From: Symbiodinium natans | Lineage: Eukaryota > Sar > Dinophyceae > Suessiales > Symbiodiniaceae | NCBI GenBank assembly: GCA_905221605.1 | Contig: CAJNDS010002225.1 | Coordinates: 465,001 to 529,000 of the forward strand | Length of the DNA: 64,000 bases | Direction of reading: 5' to 3' | Part shown: one piece after another, positions 8,714-18,128 of the stretch | Numbering within the stretch: position 1 is the stretch's first letter | Layout: every line of letters starts with the position of its first letter | Position numbers and translations under genes: made by a program | The notes under the pieces: generated by a model | Seen by the model: only the letters and a program-made list of their open reading frames with translations | Told to the model about the DNA's origin: nothing | The model's database searches: none

Positions 8714-11700
8714 ATGGCCGACGCAGGAGAAGAAACCGAGGTGCAACTTTTCAAGCTTTTTGTTGAAGCGAGGTGGGAGTCCGTCTAACTCGGTGCCAGT
8801 GGCCAAACTTGCAAGAGGAAGAGAACGAGCTCCTCAAGCCGGGGGCAAACTTGGCTTTGTGGGGAGCCGCTGCGGTTGAGGTTCGTTTAAGGCGAAAGTT
8901 GAGCCAATTGATACCAAGAAAGAAAAAACGATAGACGTTGTGTGTCGTTGAGTGTTGCCATCGCTCGAGGTCCAGAACAACCCAGACTCACAATCTGCAG
9001 CAGTGCTCTCAGATGCCCAACTGCAGATTCTAGCAGTGCTGGCCATGCCGCTCCCAGGTTTGTGATGCTGTCCTGAAAGATGGCCGCGCGTTGATCCATG
9101 CCACGCCGAGCATGAAGGACCATAAAGAGGTGCCCTAGAAATGTGGAATGCTAGGAAATGTGAGGAACTGTGCTTGGGAGAGTAGTAATTTTAATGATGC
9201 AATGCAGGTTGCATTGAAAGCGGTGTCAGCCGATGGCACTGCTCTCATGTTTGTCTCGGAGACGCTACAGCAAGACAAGGCGTGGCATCGCTTGGCTTGG
9301 TTTGGCATGGCTTGCAGCTTGGTCTTGAGGTGTGCCACGTCGCAATATTTTGCATAGCATGCGCGACGTAGGAATGTGCAGGACATTGTGCTTGCCGCTG
9401 TCCGCCAAGATGGCACTGCGCTGCGTGGCTCGGATGTATTGAAAGCCGCAATGAACCTGTTTATCTCAAGTTCAAGACTCAAGATGTGCAGGGTCTTATG
9501 GGCCCTAACCTTTGCTATCCTTTGCTCATGGCCGTTCGAACCCGTTTTCAGATATTTTTTTTAGATTGTCTCGCCGCTGCCCGCTGGGACACCCCACCTG
9601 GCTCTGCCTTGAACGCATCCGATACGCCGGAGTCCAGACTGCCCAGCAGTCAAATTAGATTCCAAACGCAATATATGCTTTATAAACGAATATACAAACA
9701 GTATATTCATGAACTGTATTGAATATTCAGCAGTCTAATTAGATTCCAAACGCAATAGATGCTTTATAAACGAATATACAAACTGAACGCCCAGCCATTG
9801 CCCTTTTCTCCCTTGCCCATCCTCATGAGTCGCTCCCGTCCAAATGATCAAATGTGCAATGGCCGCCAACCGCCCGCCTACCCATGTGAGACCGGCCCGG
9901 CTCCTGCTACGCCCCTCTGGATGCTGCATGCGCAGGCGCCTGTGTGACATGTCCCCGGGGGCAGGTCCCTCTTCCATAGAGGCTCCGCTGCCATCACCAA
10001 TTGCGCCGTCGTGTCGCGCGCATTGGGACCCTTTCTGGTCTTCCTCTCTGCACCCCCACCTGTGGCCCGATTGTCCCATCTAACGCTTTTCTCCCAGCCC
10101 ACTCCGTCTAGCTTCAAGACTGCCTCAGCCATGAGTCGACAACGGCTACAACGGGCCCTGAGTACCAACTGTGTGTGGGTGCCGCTTGCATGGGAAAGCC
10201 ACTGTCGGCACCATGCAACGCTCGCGGGCGACAGGTCCTGCACTCTTGTTTGTGGCAGGGGCATTTTTCTCGAAACTTGCGGGGGAGGGGGGGGGAGGGG
10301 AAACCAAAGCATCAAAATAAAAGTTGCACGTCATGCAGCCGTTTTGCCCAGGACCCGGTGGCGCAGTCGAGGGTTGGAGCCCACTCCCTATTCCTGTCAA
10401 GCAGAAGGTGGGCCAGCATCACGCGGGGACAGCGTAAAAGGAAGAAAGACAGCTAAGACCGCACGGCGGTCGGGTGCTGCTCCTCGCATGTTGCCTTTCG
10501 AGGCTCGTCTGAAGCCTAAACTCTAACCCGAAACCCTAAACGCAAGCGATCTCAAGGAACATGTCCATGACTTTCCTGACACTTTTCCTGGTCAGCGACG
10601 TCCTGATTGTCCGGCCTCTCCTCTTTCGTGAGCCGCCGTGAGAGGTGTCCCAGCGGAGGCCCCCCCTCCCACTTTGTGCTTGCCCTCATTTACTCATGGC
10701 TGAGACCACGCTGGACCTGGAAAAAAGGTGCGGCTCAAAAACAAACAGGTCCCACAGTGGCAGTGCCATTTTTGTGCGTCTGTCTGTCAGGTCTGGCTGC
10801 CGAAGCGTTGGCGGCTGATAGAGATGTTGCCGCCGGGCCGAACCCATGAGAGAGCATGTGCGCGTGCATATAAGCGAAACTGAAGCAGCGTACTTTGCAT
10901 GTGAGTTGCGTTGCTTTTGGTTTGCAGCGCCGATGCGTGTGAGGTGCTTGTAGCTGTTGGCCAATCTGGCCTAGCATTGCGCCATGCCGCCGAAGAGTTG
11001 CGCGACGATAAGGTTCGACACAGGGTGAGAAGCCAAGTGCCTGCGCAGATCCCCTATGATCCCCTTACTGTGTTTTCGGATGGCAGGACGTTTGCCTGAC
11101 AGCTGTGCAGCAAAACGGTCGGGCATTGAAGTACGCTTCAGAAAGATTGCGTGCCGACAAAGATGTGGTTGATTTGGCCATGGACAACACCACAGATTCT
11201 TGCATGCTTTGTGGTTGGCTGGCATCATTTTAGGGGGTTGTTGCGTTGGGTCAGCAGTACTGAGTACTTGTGCGAAGGAATCTTTGCCATATGCTGGTGA
11301 GGAATTGAAGAAGGCCGGCCCACGTCAAACTCAACTTTTCTCGGGTTTTTTTGTGTTGTAGTTTGGCAGGAATGGGAGACTGTCCTCACAGAGAGGTGGA
11401 AAGCAGCGGGTCTCCACATCGAGAGGCGAGTAGCAGGGCAGATCGTGAATCAGATATCGACCAATGGAATTTGAGTTTCACTGTTTGCCCACGTTTCGGA
11501 CGTGAGCTAGTTCTCGAAAGAGGCTTGTGCAACATGTTGCGTCAAAACCAGGGATGCGTCATGATGCGTCCCAGTACATGTTGCAGGTTCTACACGCTGA
11601 CATGCTATGCTCCGAGCAGAAGTGGCTCATCGTGTGCACTTTTTGGGAACAGTTGCACTAGACGCTTGTACTCTTTAGCCATGCAAAAGGAACAACCACA

Positions 11701-14700
11701 ACATATGCTAGCGCATTTCTCAAGTACAGCGCTTCTGGAAGTGATTGATTGTGGTAGTCTTTTGTTTGTCGTTGTCATGCAGTATGAGGACGTTTTAGGT
11801 CGATGCCACCGTGCCATGGCAAATGGTTGATGGCGCAAAAGGCGAGTTGTTTTCAGCTCTCCAGTTGCTCAACTCCTCACTTGGCAAGCCGGCAAGCGTT
11901 GGTTGCGGTGCCAATTGCCAAGTTTGACCTTTGGCTAGAATCAGTGCAAAATTCGCAGGTTGTGTCTCTGCATGCCCGGCAAGAAATGCTTGTGCCAGAG
12001 TCCTGGACAGAACCGTGCTGAGGTGCACAGCTTGTGCTCGAAAACAATAGTCCGCAGCAGACTGGCGCCGGGCTACTGTGGTCACAGAAGCCATCGCTGC
12101 AGCTGGTACTTGCAAAGCCTGGCCGTAGAACGGGTCATACGCTGCGGATCACGTCCGTTTGCTTTTGCCAAAGGTATTTTGATTTCGACGAACTGGATGA
12201 CATTGAGGAGGTCGGGCGACCGGTTATTGCCACGGCGTTGACCCCCGTGCAGCCGAAACAAAGGCAGGGCTTGCTGAAAGGCTCTGAGAGATTCTGAGAG
12301 TGAGTGTGCGTTTTTTGTTGTGTCGGGTCTTCGGGGGCAAACCGCGGAGGCTGTACCAAGGCGTGGTCACATTGCAGATTGTCGCTGCGCCTGGTTTGCA
12401 ATTTCGGCATTCAGTCTGGCGTGTCTTGGGTGACGCCACGTTTGGGAGTTGTGATAATGCACGGACCCAGTAGTCAAGAACGAGGATGAAGATAACCCCC
12501 GGAAAAGCAAAGCTGGGCAGATGCATGTAACATGGGTGCCTAAGAGCCCCACGCCGAGGGAGAAGCAGCTCCTGCACTAACGTTTGCAACAGAGACTTCG
12601 CGACATCCGATTTTTCGAAAGCTAAGGCGATTACGGGGGCAGAGGTGTGCAAGTTGACGCATGTAGCCCTCGACTGGACCATCTGGGATGTCAAGGCTCG
12701 TGCTTGCATGCAGCTGACCTGCCGTTTTGCAAGCATCGGCATCCAGGAACTCATCGAGAGGATGGAGGGGACAAAGCTAAGCTCGCAGAAATTGCTCTGC
12801 GATCATGGCAAGGCCGACACCCCCCCCCACCCCCTCACCAATCCACGCCTCCCTTTCTTGACTTTTGCATAAGTTGCTTACAGTACTGTATTCCTTTCCT
12901 GGTTGGAGGTTGCCAGTGACAATGCCATTCTTGGTGATGTGCTGGATGGCGCAAGCGGCGCAAACGGCAGAAACCCTCAGCTCAGCCTCATCCGCTCTCC
13001 TCCTGTTTGGGCTGGACCACTGGAGACATTAGAACGTATACAGTATGGATGTGCTTGATGGAACGGGTGGTTTATGTGTTTTTTGGGTTGGTGCCATTCG
13101 TCACCATATTTCATGATGTCTCATGCCGCCCAACGAGCTGGTTGCAGATCTGAACTGTTGCAGTGCAAGATTTTTGGCGAAGGATTGCTGGCAAGCATTG
13201 CAGCTGGAGAAGTTCATCTTGAGGATTTAGACGAAGGTCCTGCTACAGCAAGGGTTCAGAAGCTCCACAGAAGATACGTGTGGCCCCTCTTTCACACATG
13301 TTCACACCGTTCACGCCCAACATCGCCCAACAACTTTTGCTCGCAGCACAGGTGCTCGCAGTGATCGAGCAATCGTACTTGCGGCTGTGAATGCAAGTCA
13401 AGGCAGAGCTTTAGCCCACGCCGGGTCCTCAGCTTTTCCCATCGATGGGACATGGCACTTCGGCCGTATCATTTCGGGAGATGAGAAGTCGACAGCAAGG
13501 CATCTGCCACACTACGTGGCGACAAGGCTCGTGCAACTCTTGTGGTGACTTTGCCTTAAGAGGCCAGAGGTCTGTAGCTGGAGAGGAGATTGTGGCCGAA
13601 GCTGTGAAGCGCAATGGGCTATCCCTGCGACACGCCACTCCGGCGATGCGAGCGGACCGTGTCTTGTTTCAATATGCGCTGCACAAGCTTCGGAGTTTCG
13701 TTGCCATGTGGCCCTTGTGTCCTATGACGTCCTATGCCTTTCCCAGAGTTCTCTTCGAGGTGACCTTGTGCTGACAGCCGTTCGTGAATGCCCTATGGCC
13801 TTGGAGTTTGCAAGTGACATGCTTCGCAAAGATCATGATTTCATCGTCAACGCAGTCCGTGTTTCAGCACGAGCTGCTGGATGCGTCGCGGAGGAGACTG
13901 CATCACCACGTCGTGGTTTGCTCACGTTGTCATGCATTCCTTCCAGCATTCTGCAGTCGCGTAGTGTTGGAAAGAAGGAACTTCGACAAGAAGAGTTAGG
14001 CTAATTGAGTATTGATTGACTGCCTTTGGTGCCTGAATTCCCACAGCTAAGCGGAGCAAACGCAGCCGGTTTTGCAAACCACACATGTTCAAGATTCAGT
14101 CCAATCTCAAAACCGTCGGACATACGACTCACACGCAGTGTGCTTTGGGGCTTGGATGCACCCTTGTTTCGTTCGATTTGTTTGCAAGATGGAGAAGTGT
14201 GGCTGTGCTGAAAAGCATCGATTCCTGAGCTTCTGCAAAATACTCGGCAACGTCAGAGTGTTACTCGGATACGCTGCCACATGAGATATGTGGCAGCGCA
14301 CAATGATGTGGCCATCAGTGTGTCCAACTCGCGTAGACCAGGGGGCTTTTGTTTGCATCTTTGCAACTGGAGAGCAGGAGCTGCAGAGAAACTTATCCTT
14401 CGCTGGGGAGCTACTGTCTGCATTTCCTGCTGTTTTCGCGCACCTGCCGCCGCAGTTGCGAACATCATCGGACCCGTGCCTGCAAGCCCTTGCAGGATTG
14501 CCGTGGCAGAAGTGCTGTAGTTGAAGGTTTCGGCTGGAGGCGTTGTTATGTGTGCATATATATATGTGTATATATATGTATACATATATATATATATATG
14601 TATATGTACATATATGTATATATATATATGGAGGAATACAATTACGGTTCCCTTAAGCCTCGCAAACGAGAGGGCGTTTGCATGTGAACGTGATTTAGGG

Positions 14701-15245
14701 GCATGAGGTGCTTCTTTTTCAGGTCCTTTTACATCGTTTTAACAGGTCTAACCCTTGGCTCGGCACAAGAGTATCACCTGAAATCAGGTTTAGAAAGGCA
14801 TAGTGCCCTTCAGCCGGCCAGTCCAGTGTTCCATCGAACAAATTCCATTCTTCATGCCAACCTCTCCGTGCACAACAAGCCAGGGTTTAGCTCTCACAGG
14901 TGATTCTCAGCGTGGCATGATTTGAAGGAACACATGCTCCTTGCTTAAGGATTTCATTCTACGAGCCGTCCGTTGCAACGGGGATGTGCTGCGGTTTGCC
15001 ACCGGATGGCACTCGCACCCAGAGGCCAGGTCTCCATCGACAAGTGCAGCTCTCATGCCCGATGCTTTCTGCAAGGTTGTGCTGACAGCCATACAGAAGG
15101 CACGTTGAACAGAAGTTGGTGAGGAGCAAGTTCTGAAGGTCTAGCTGCTCCACATTCTTTCCTCAGTCGAGGCACCACAGGCCGTGCACTTTGTGGATGC
15201 CTCTCTGCGCCAGCGTGCTGAGCTGCGCGCTGAAATAACCCTTGC
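8714..15245 (+). CDS. DUF4116-type repeat protein, multi-exon
   Basis: A + strand gene of DUF4116-type helical repeats. The unit is 24 residues with the pattern V-L-x-A-V-x-x-x-G-x-A-L-x-x-A-x-x-x-L-R-x-D-K. Units are seen at 9,058-9,129, 9,208-9,279, 9,382-9,453, 10,941-11,012, 11,087-11,158, 13,363-13,432, 13,586-13,657, 13,760-13,880, 14,950-15,021 and split over 15,076-15,245. Several units are exactly 72 nt in phase 0 between an AG acceptor and a GT or GC donor. A plausible start is ATG 8,714 (MADAGEETEVQLFKLFVEA), followed after a frame change or tiny intron by NLQEEENELLKPGANLALWG, which ends at a GTTCGT donor at 8,881. DUF4116 is common in protists; its function is unknown. Regions between units (9.5-10.9 and 11.2-13.3 kb) may hide exons I could not read. 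Confidence 0.75.
9058..9453 (+). CDS. DUF4116 repeat exons 1-3
   Basis: Three successive exons. The first, 9,058-9,129, reads VCDAVLKDGRALIHATPSMK and ends at GAG before GTGCCC. The second, 9,208-9,279, reads VALKAVSADGTALMFVSETL and ends at AAG before GCGTGG, a GC donor. The third starts at 9,382 after GTGCAG and reads DIVLAAVRQDGTALRGSDVL. The introns between them are about 80-100 nt. The first two exons are both 72 nt and phase 0. Confidence 0.8.
9454..10940 (+). other. Region between DUF4116 exons, no assigned exon
   Basis: Probably intronic or intergenic. It contains a 55-bp direct repeat (9,645-9,783), a short G-rich run (10,281-10,302) and a few degenerate CCCTAAA-like motifs near 10,520. 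The open frames here lack the DUF4116 pattern. Confidence 0.35.
9645..9783. repeat. AT-rich 55-bp direct repeat pair
   Basis: Copies lie at 9,645-9,699 and 9,729-9,783 and differ at only about two positions. Both contain TAGATTCCAAACGCAATA and GCTTTATAAACGAATATACA. They are separated by 29 bp (9,700-9,728) that is itself nearly self-complementary around TATTCATGAACTGTATTGAATA. The surrounding DNA is much less AT-rich. Confidence 0.85.
10941..11158 (+). CDS. DUF4116 repeat exons 4-5
   Basis: The first unit, 10,941-11,012, reads EVLVAVGQSGLALRHAAEEL, ends in RDDK and is followed by a GTTCGA donor. The exon may begin further upstream, after the CAG at 10,927. The second starts at 11,087 after GGCAG and reads DVCLTAVQQNGRALKYASER, then LRADKDVVDLAM. 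It runs past the 24-residue unit into the start of another repeat, so its donor is not fixed. Confidence 0.8.
11159..13361 (+). other. Region between DUF4116 exons 5 and 6, no assigned exon
   Basis: A 2.2-kb stretch with several AG-ended tracts and short coding-like pieces, for example LLASIAAGEVHLEDLDEG near 13,190 and YFDFDELDDIEEVGRP near 12,180. None shows the DUF4116 pattern. They may be further exons of the same gene, but I cannot confirm this. Confidence 0.3.
13362..13880 (+). CDS. DUF4116 repeat exons 6-8
   Basis: The first unit, from 13,362 after CTCGCAG, reads DRAIVLAAVNASQGRALAHA. The second, near 13,586, reads EIVAEAVKRNGLSLRHATPA, then MRAD. The third, from 13,760 after TTCGAG, reads DLVLTAVRECPMALEFASDM, then LRKDHDFIVNAVRV, one and a half units. 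The spacing again fits one unit per exon. Confidence 0.75.
14551..14630. repeat. AT microsatellite
   Basis: Interrupted (TA)n with TATATGTA variants. It is self-complementary along most of its length and lies in a non-coding part of the DUF4116 gene region. Confidence 0.9.
14950..15245 (+). CDS. DUF4116 repeat exons 9-10
   Basis: From 14,950 the frame reads DFILRAVRCNGDVLRFATGW. From 15,076, after TGCAAG, it reads VVLTAIQKA and then meets a stop. The second half of that unit is found from about 15,167 after CCACAG as AVHFVDASLRQRAELRAEI. This last unit is therefore either split by an intron or broken. The coding signal ends where the TTCTTG repeat begins. Confidence 0.6.
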
Positions 15246-15252
15246 GGATCTT

Positions 15253-15808
15253 GTTCTTGTTCTTTCTTCTTCTTCTTCTTCTTGTTCTTGTTCTTGTTCC
15301 TGTTCCTTCTCCTTGTTCTTGTTCTTGTTCCTTCTTCTTGTTCTTGTTCCTTCTTCTTGTTCTTGTTCCTTCTTCTTGTTCTTGTTCTTGTTCTTGTTCT
15401 TGTTCTTGTTCTTGTTCTTGTTCTTGTTCTTGTTCTTGTTCTTGTTCTTGTTCTTGTTCTTGTTCCTGTTCTTGTTCTTGTTCTTGTTCTTGTTCTTGTT
15501 CCTTCTTCTTGTTCTTGTTCTTGTTCTTGTTCTTGTTCTTGTTCTTGTTCTTGTTCTCGTTCTTGTTCTTGTTCTTGTTCTTGTTCCTGTTCCTGTTCCT
15601 GTTCCTGTTCTTGTTCCTTGTTCTTGTTCTTCTTGTTCTTGTTCTTCTTGTGCTTGTTCTTGTGCTTGTTCTTGTGCTTGTTCTTGTGCTTGTTCTTGTT
15701 CCTTGTTCTTGTTCCTTGTTCTTGTTCCTTGTTCTTGTTCCTTGTTCCTGTTCCTGTTCCTGTTCCTGTTCCTGTTCTTGTTCTTGTCTTGTTCTTGTTC
15801 TTGTTTGT
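15253..15808. repeat. (TTCTTG)n / (TTCCTG)n microsatellite
   Basis: About 555 bp of hexanucleotide repeat with TTC triplet and TTGTGC variants. The long open frames across it are consequences of the repeat and carry no gene signal. The strand is strongly asymmetric, with pyrimidines on the + strand. Confidence 0.95.
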
Positions 15809-15902
15809 TTTTCGCCATTGTTTGTTGTTGCAGTTGTTCTGGTTTGGTGTTGGTTTGTCATTCATTGCTGTTATTCTGATTATTTGTAGTTTTTGTTTTG
15901 TT

Positions 15903-15990
15903 GTTTAGGGTTTAGGGTTTAGGGTTTAGGGTTTAGGGGTTTAGGGGTTTAGGGTTTAGGGTTTAGGGTTTAGGGTTTAGGGTTTAGGGT
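15903..15990. repeat. Interstitial telomere-type array (TTTAGGG)n
   Basis: About twelve near-perfect TTTAGGG units, two of them with an extra G. TTTAGGG is the plant-type telomere repeat also reported for dinoflagellates. The array is flanked by simple repeats on both sides, so it is internal here and not a chromosome end. Confidence 0.95.
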
Positions 15991-16036
15991 CGTTCGTTCG
16001 TTCGTGTGTTTGTTTGTTTGCTTGTTTGTTTGTCAG
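15991..16036. repeat. CGTT / TGTT tetranucleotide tract
   Basis: A short run of CGTTCGTTCG followed by TTTGTTTGTTTGCTTG, joined directly to the telomere-type array. Confidence 0.85.
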
Positions 16037-16163
16037 TCCAGTCCTCAAACCAGAATTGCAGCCTCGGCAGCCAGGTGAGCAAAGTGGATAGCTCCTTCTC
16101 TCGTAGGCTGGAAAAGTTTGAAGCCGTACAGCTGTGCTTTCAGCGAGGGCCAGGCCCTCCGGC

Positions 16164-16990
<827 letters not shown>

Positions 16991-17219
16991 GCAACAGAAT
17001 TTTAGGAGTCTGCATCGTAATAGTACTATTGTTGCTGCTGCTGGCGTTGGTTGCTGTCATTGGTTCGTTGCGAAGTCGGCGTAAGGTTTGGGACAGCGGC
17101 TGTGATGGTCAACCCATGGGTGTTTGAGCAGCTGCTTGGCTTCAATAATGTACGTGGCCCGATAAGATGTGTGTTTTGGGGTTTCAGCCGGACTCGAAGG
17201 CTCGGATCCCAACATCGGA

Positions 17220-17295
17220 ACGACTTGGCCTTGGCGCTGCAAGCTGCCAGGGCGCAGCCGGCATTGGCACACTTTGCGGGTGCTTCTGCATGCAG
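17220..17295 (+). CDS. Possible outlying DUF4116-like repeat
   Basis: The + frame reads NDLALALQAARAQPALAHFA, close to the DUF4116 pattern (A-L-x-A-A-x-x-x-P-A-L-x-x-A). It lies beyond the 1.7-kb simple-repeat island. It could be the last unit of the upstream gene or the remains of another one. Confidence 0.4.
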
Positions 17296-17299
17296 AAAG

Positions 17300-18125
17300 A
17301 AGCAAGAGTCATCCAAGTTCAAGTTCGCATAACTTTGCAGCATTCCTACATGGCGTGCTCAGGTGACAACATTAAGGGCAAGGTCTTGTCTTTAATACAG
17401 AAGGAGCAGATGCTTGGCAGCGCAGTCCCACTAACACGACAGCGTGGCACATTGATGTGTTACTACTTAAGTATCTGAAGTGAGTGAATGTGTGTCTGGG
17501 TGTGTGTCTGTGTTCAAGGTCCGAGGCTTTCGGAGCTCCGGAAGGCTATGTTGATGGCCCGGTGTGGTGGCTTCCAGAAACGTTAAAGTACCAGCGCAGA
17601 TCAGCGGAAAAAATAGCAGAGCGGCCGCATCATTCGAATCCCTTGGCAAAGCGTGACAGGACTGAGACCTGTTCTAATCTGAAACTGCATCGCAGCTTTT
17701 CTCGGATCGACATGCAGACTGCCCCTCTACAATATCCAAAAGAATGTTCCTTGTCCAAAAGAGATAGACGTCTAGTGTATAGTTGTGGAAAAGTAGTTGT
17801 GATTCTGCGCAACGTTTCCAGGCAGCGCATCGAGCGGCGTGAGCTAATCTCACAGCTGAAGCGCCGAGGGTCCAAAGTGGAGAAGGCCCCATTGCCCTGA
17901 AGCTTTTGTGAGAATTTGTGAGCTCCTGCACAAACTCGGTCAGTATCTGTCAGTGCAGTCCTGCAACGCTAAGTGAGGCGGCTCTCGCCGAGAAGTTGCT
18001 GTACCACAACGGTACATTAACCGACAGCGTGCAGGAACTTGGCAAGCCAATTGTCAGCTAATTGCTAGCTATTGGGCCAATCATGTCCTGTCCCGAGGAC
18101 ATAATGCTGGGAATTGGTGGTTTCA
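17300..18125. other. Intergenic or intronic stretch, no assigned gene
   Basis: Open frames occur on both strands but none could be linked to a family. It separates the last DUF4116-like repeat from the first PPR-like exon. Confidence 0.3.
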
Positions 18126-18128
18126 AAG

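Noticed and set aside
15184-15908. Long open frames (200+ codons) of Cys/Ser, Leu/Phe, Val or Asn/Lys/Glu/Gln repeats on both strands
   Set aside because: They are translations of the (TTCTTG)n microsatellite; all frames stay open because the hexamer lacks stop codons. There is no unique sequence or splice context.
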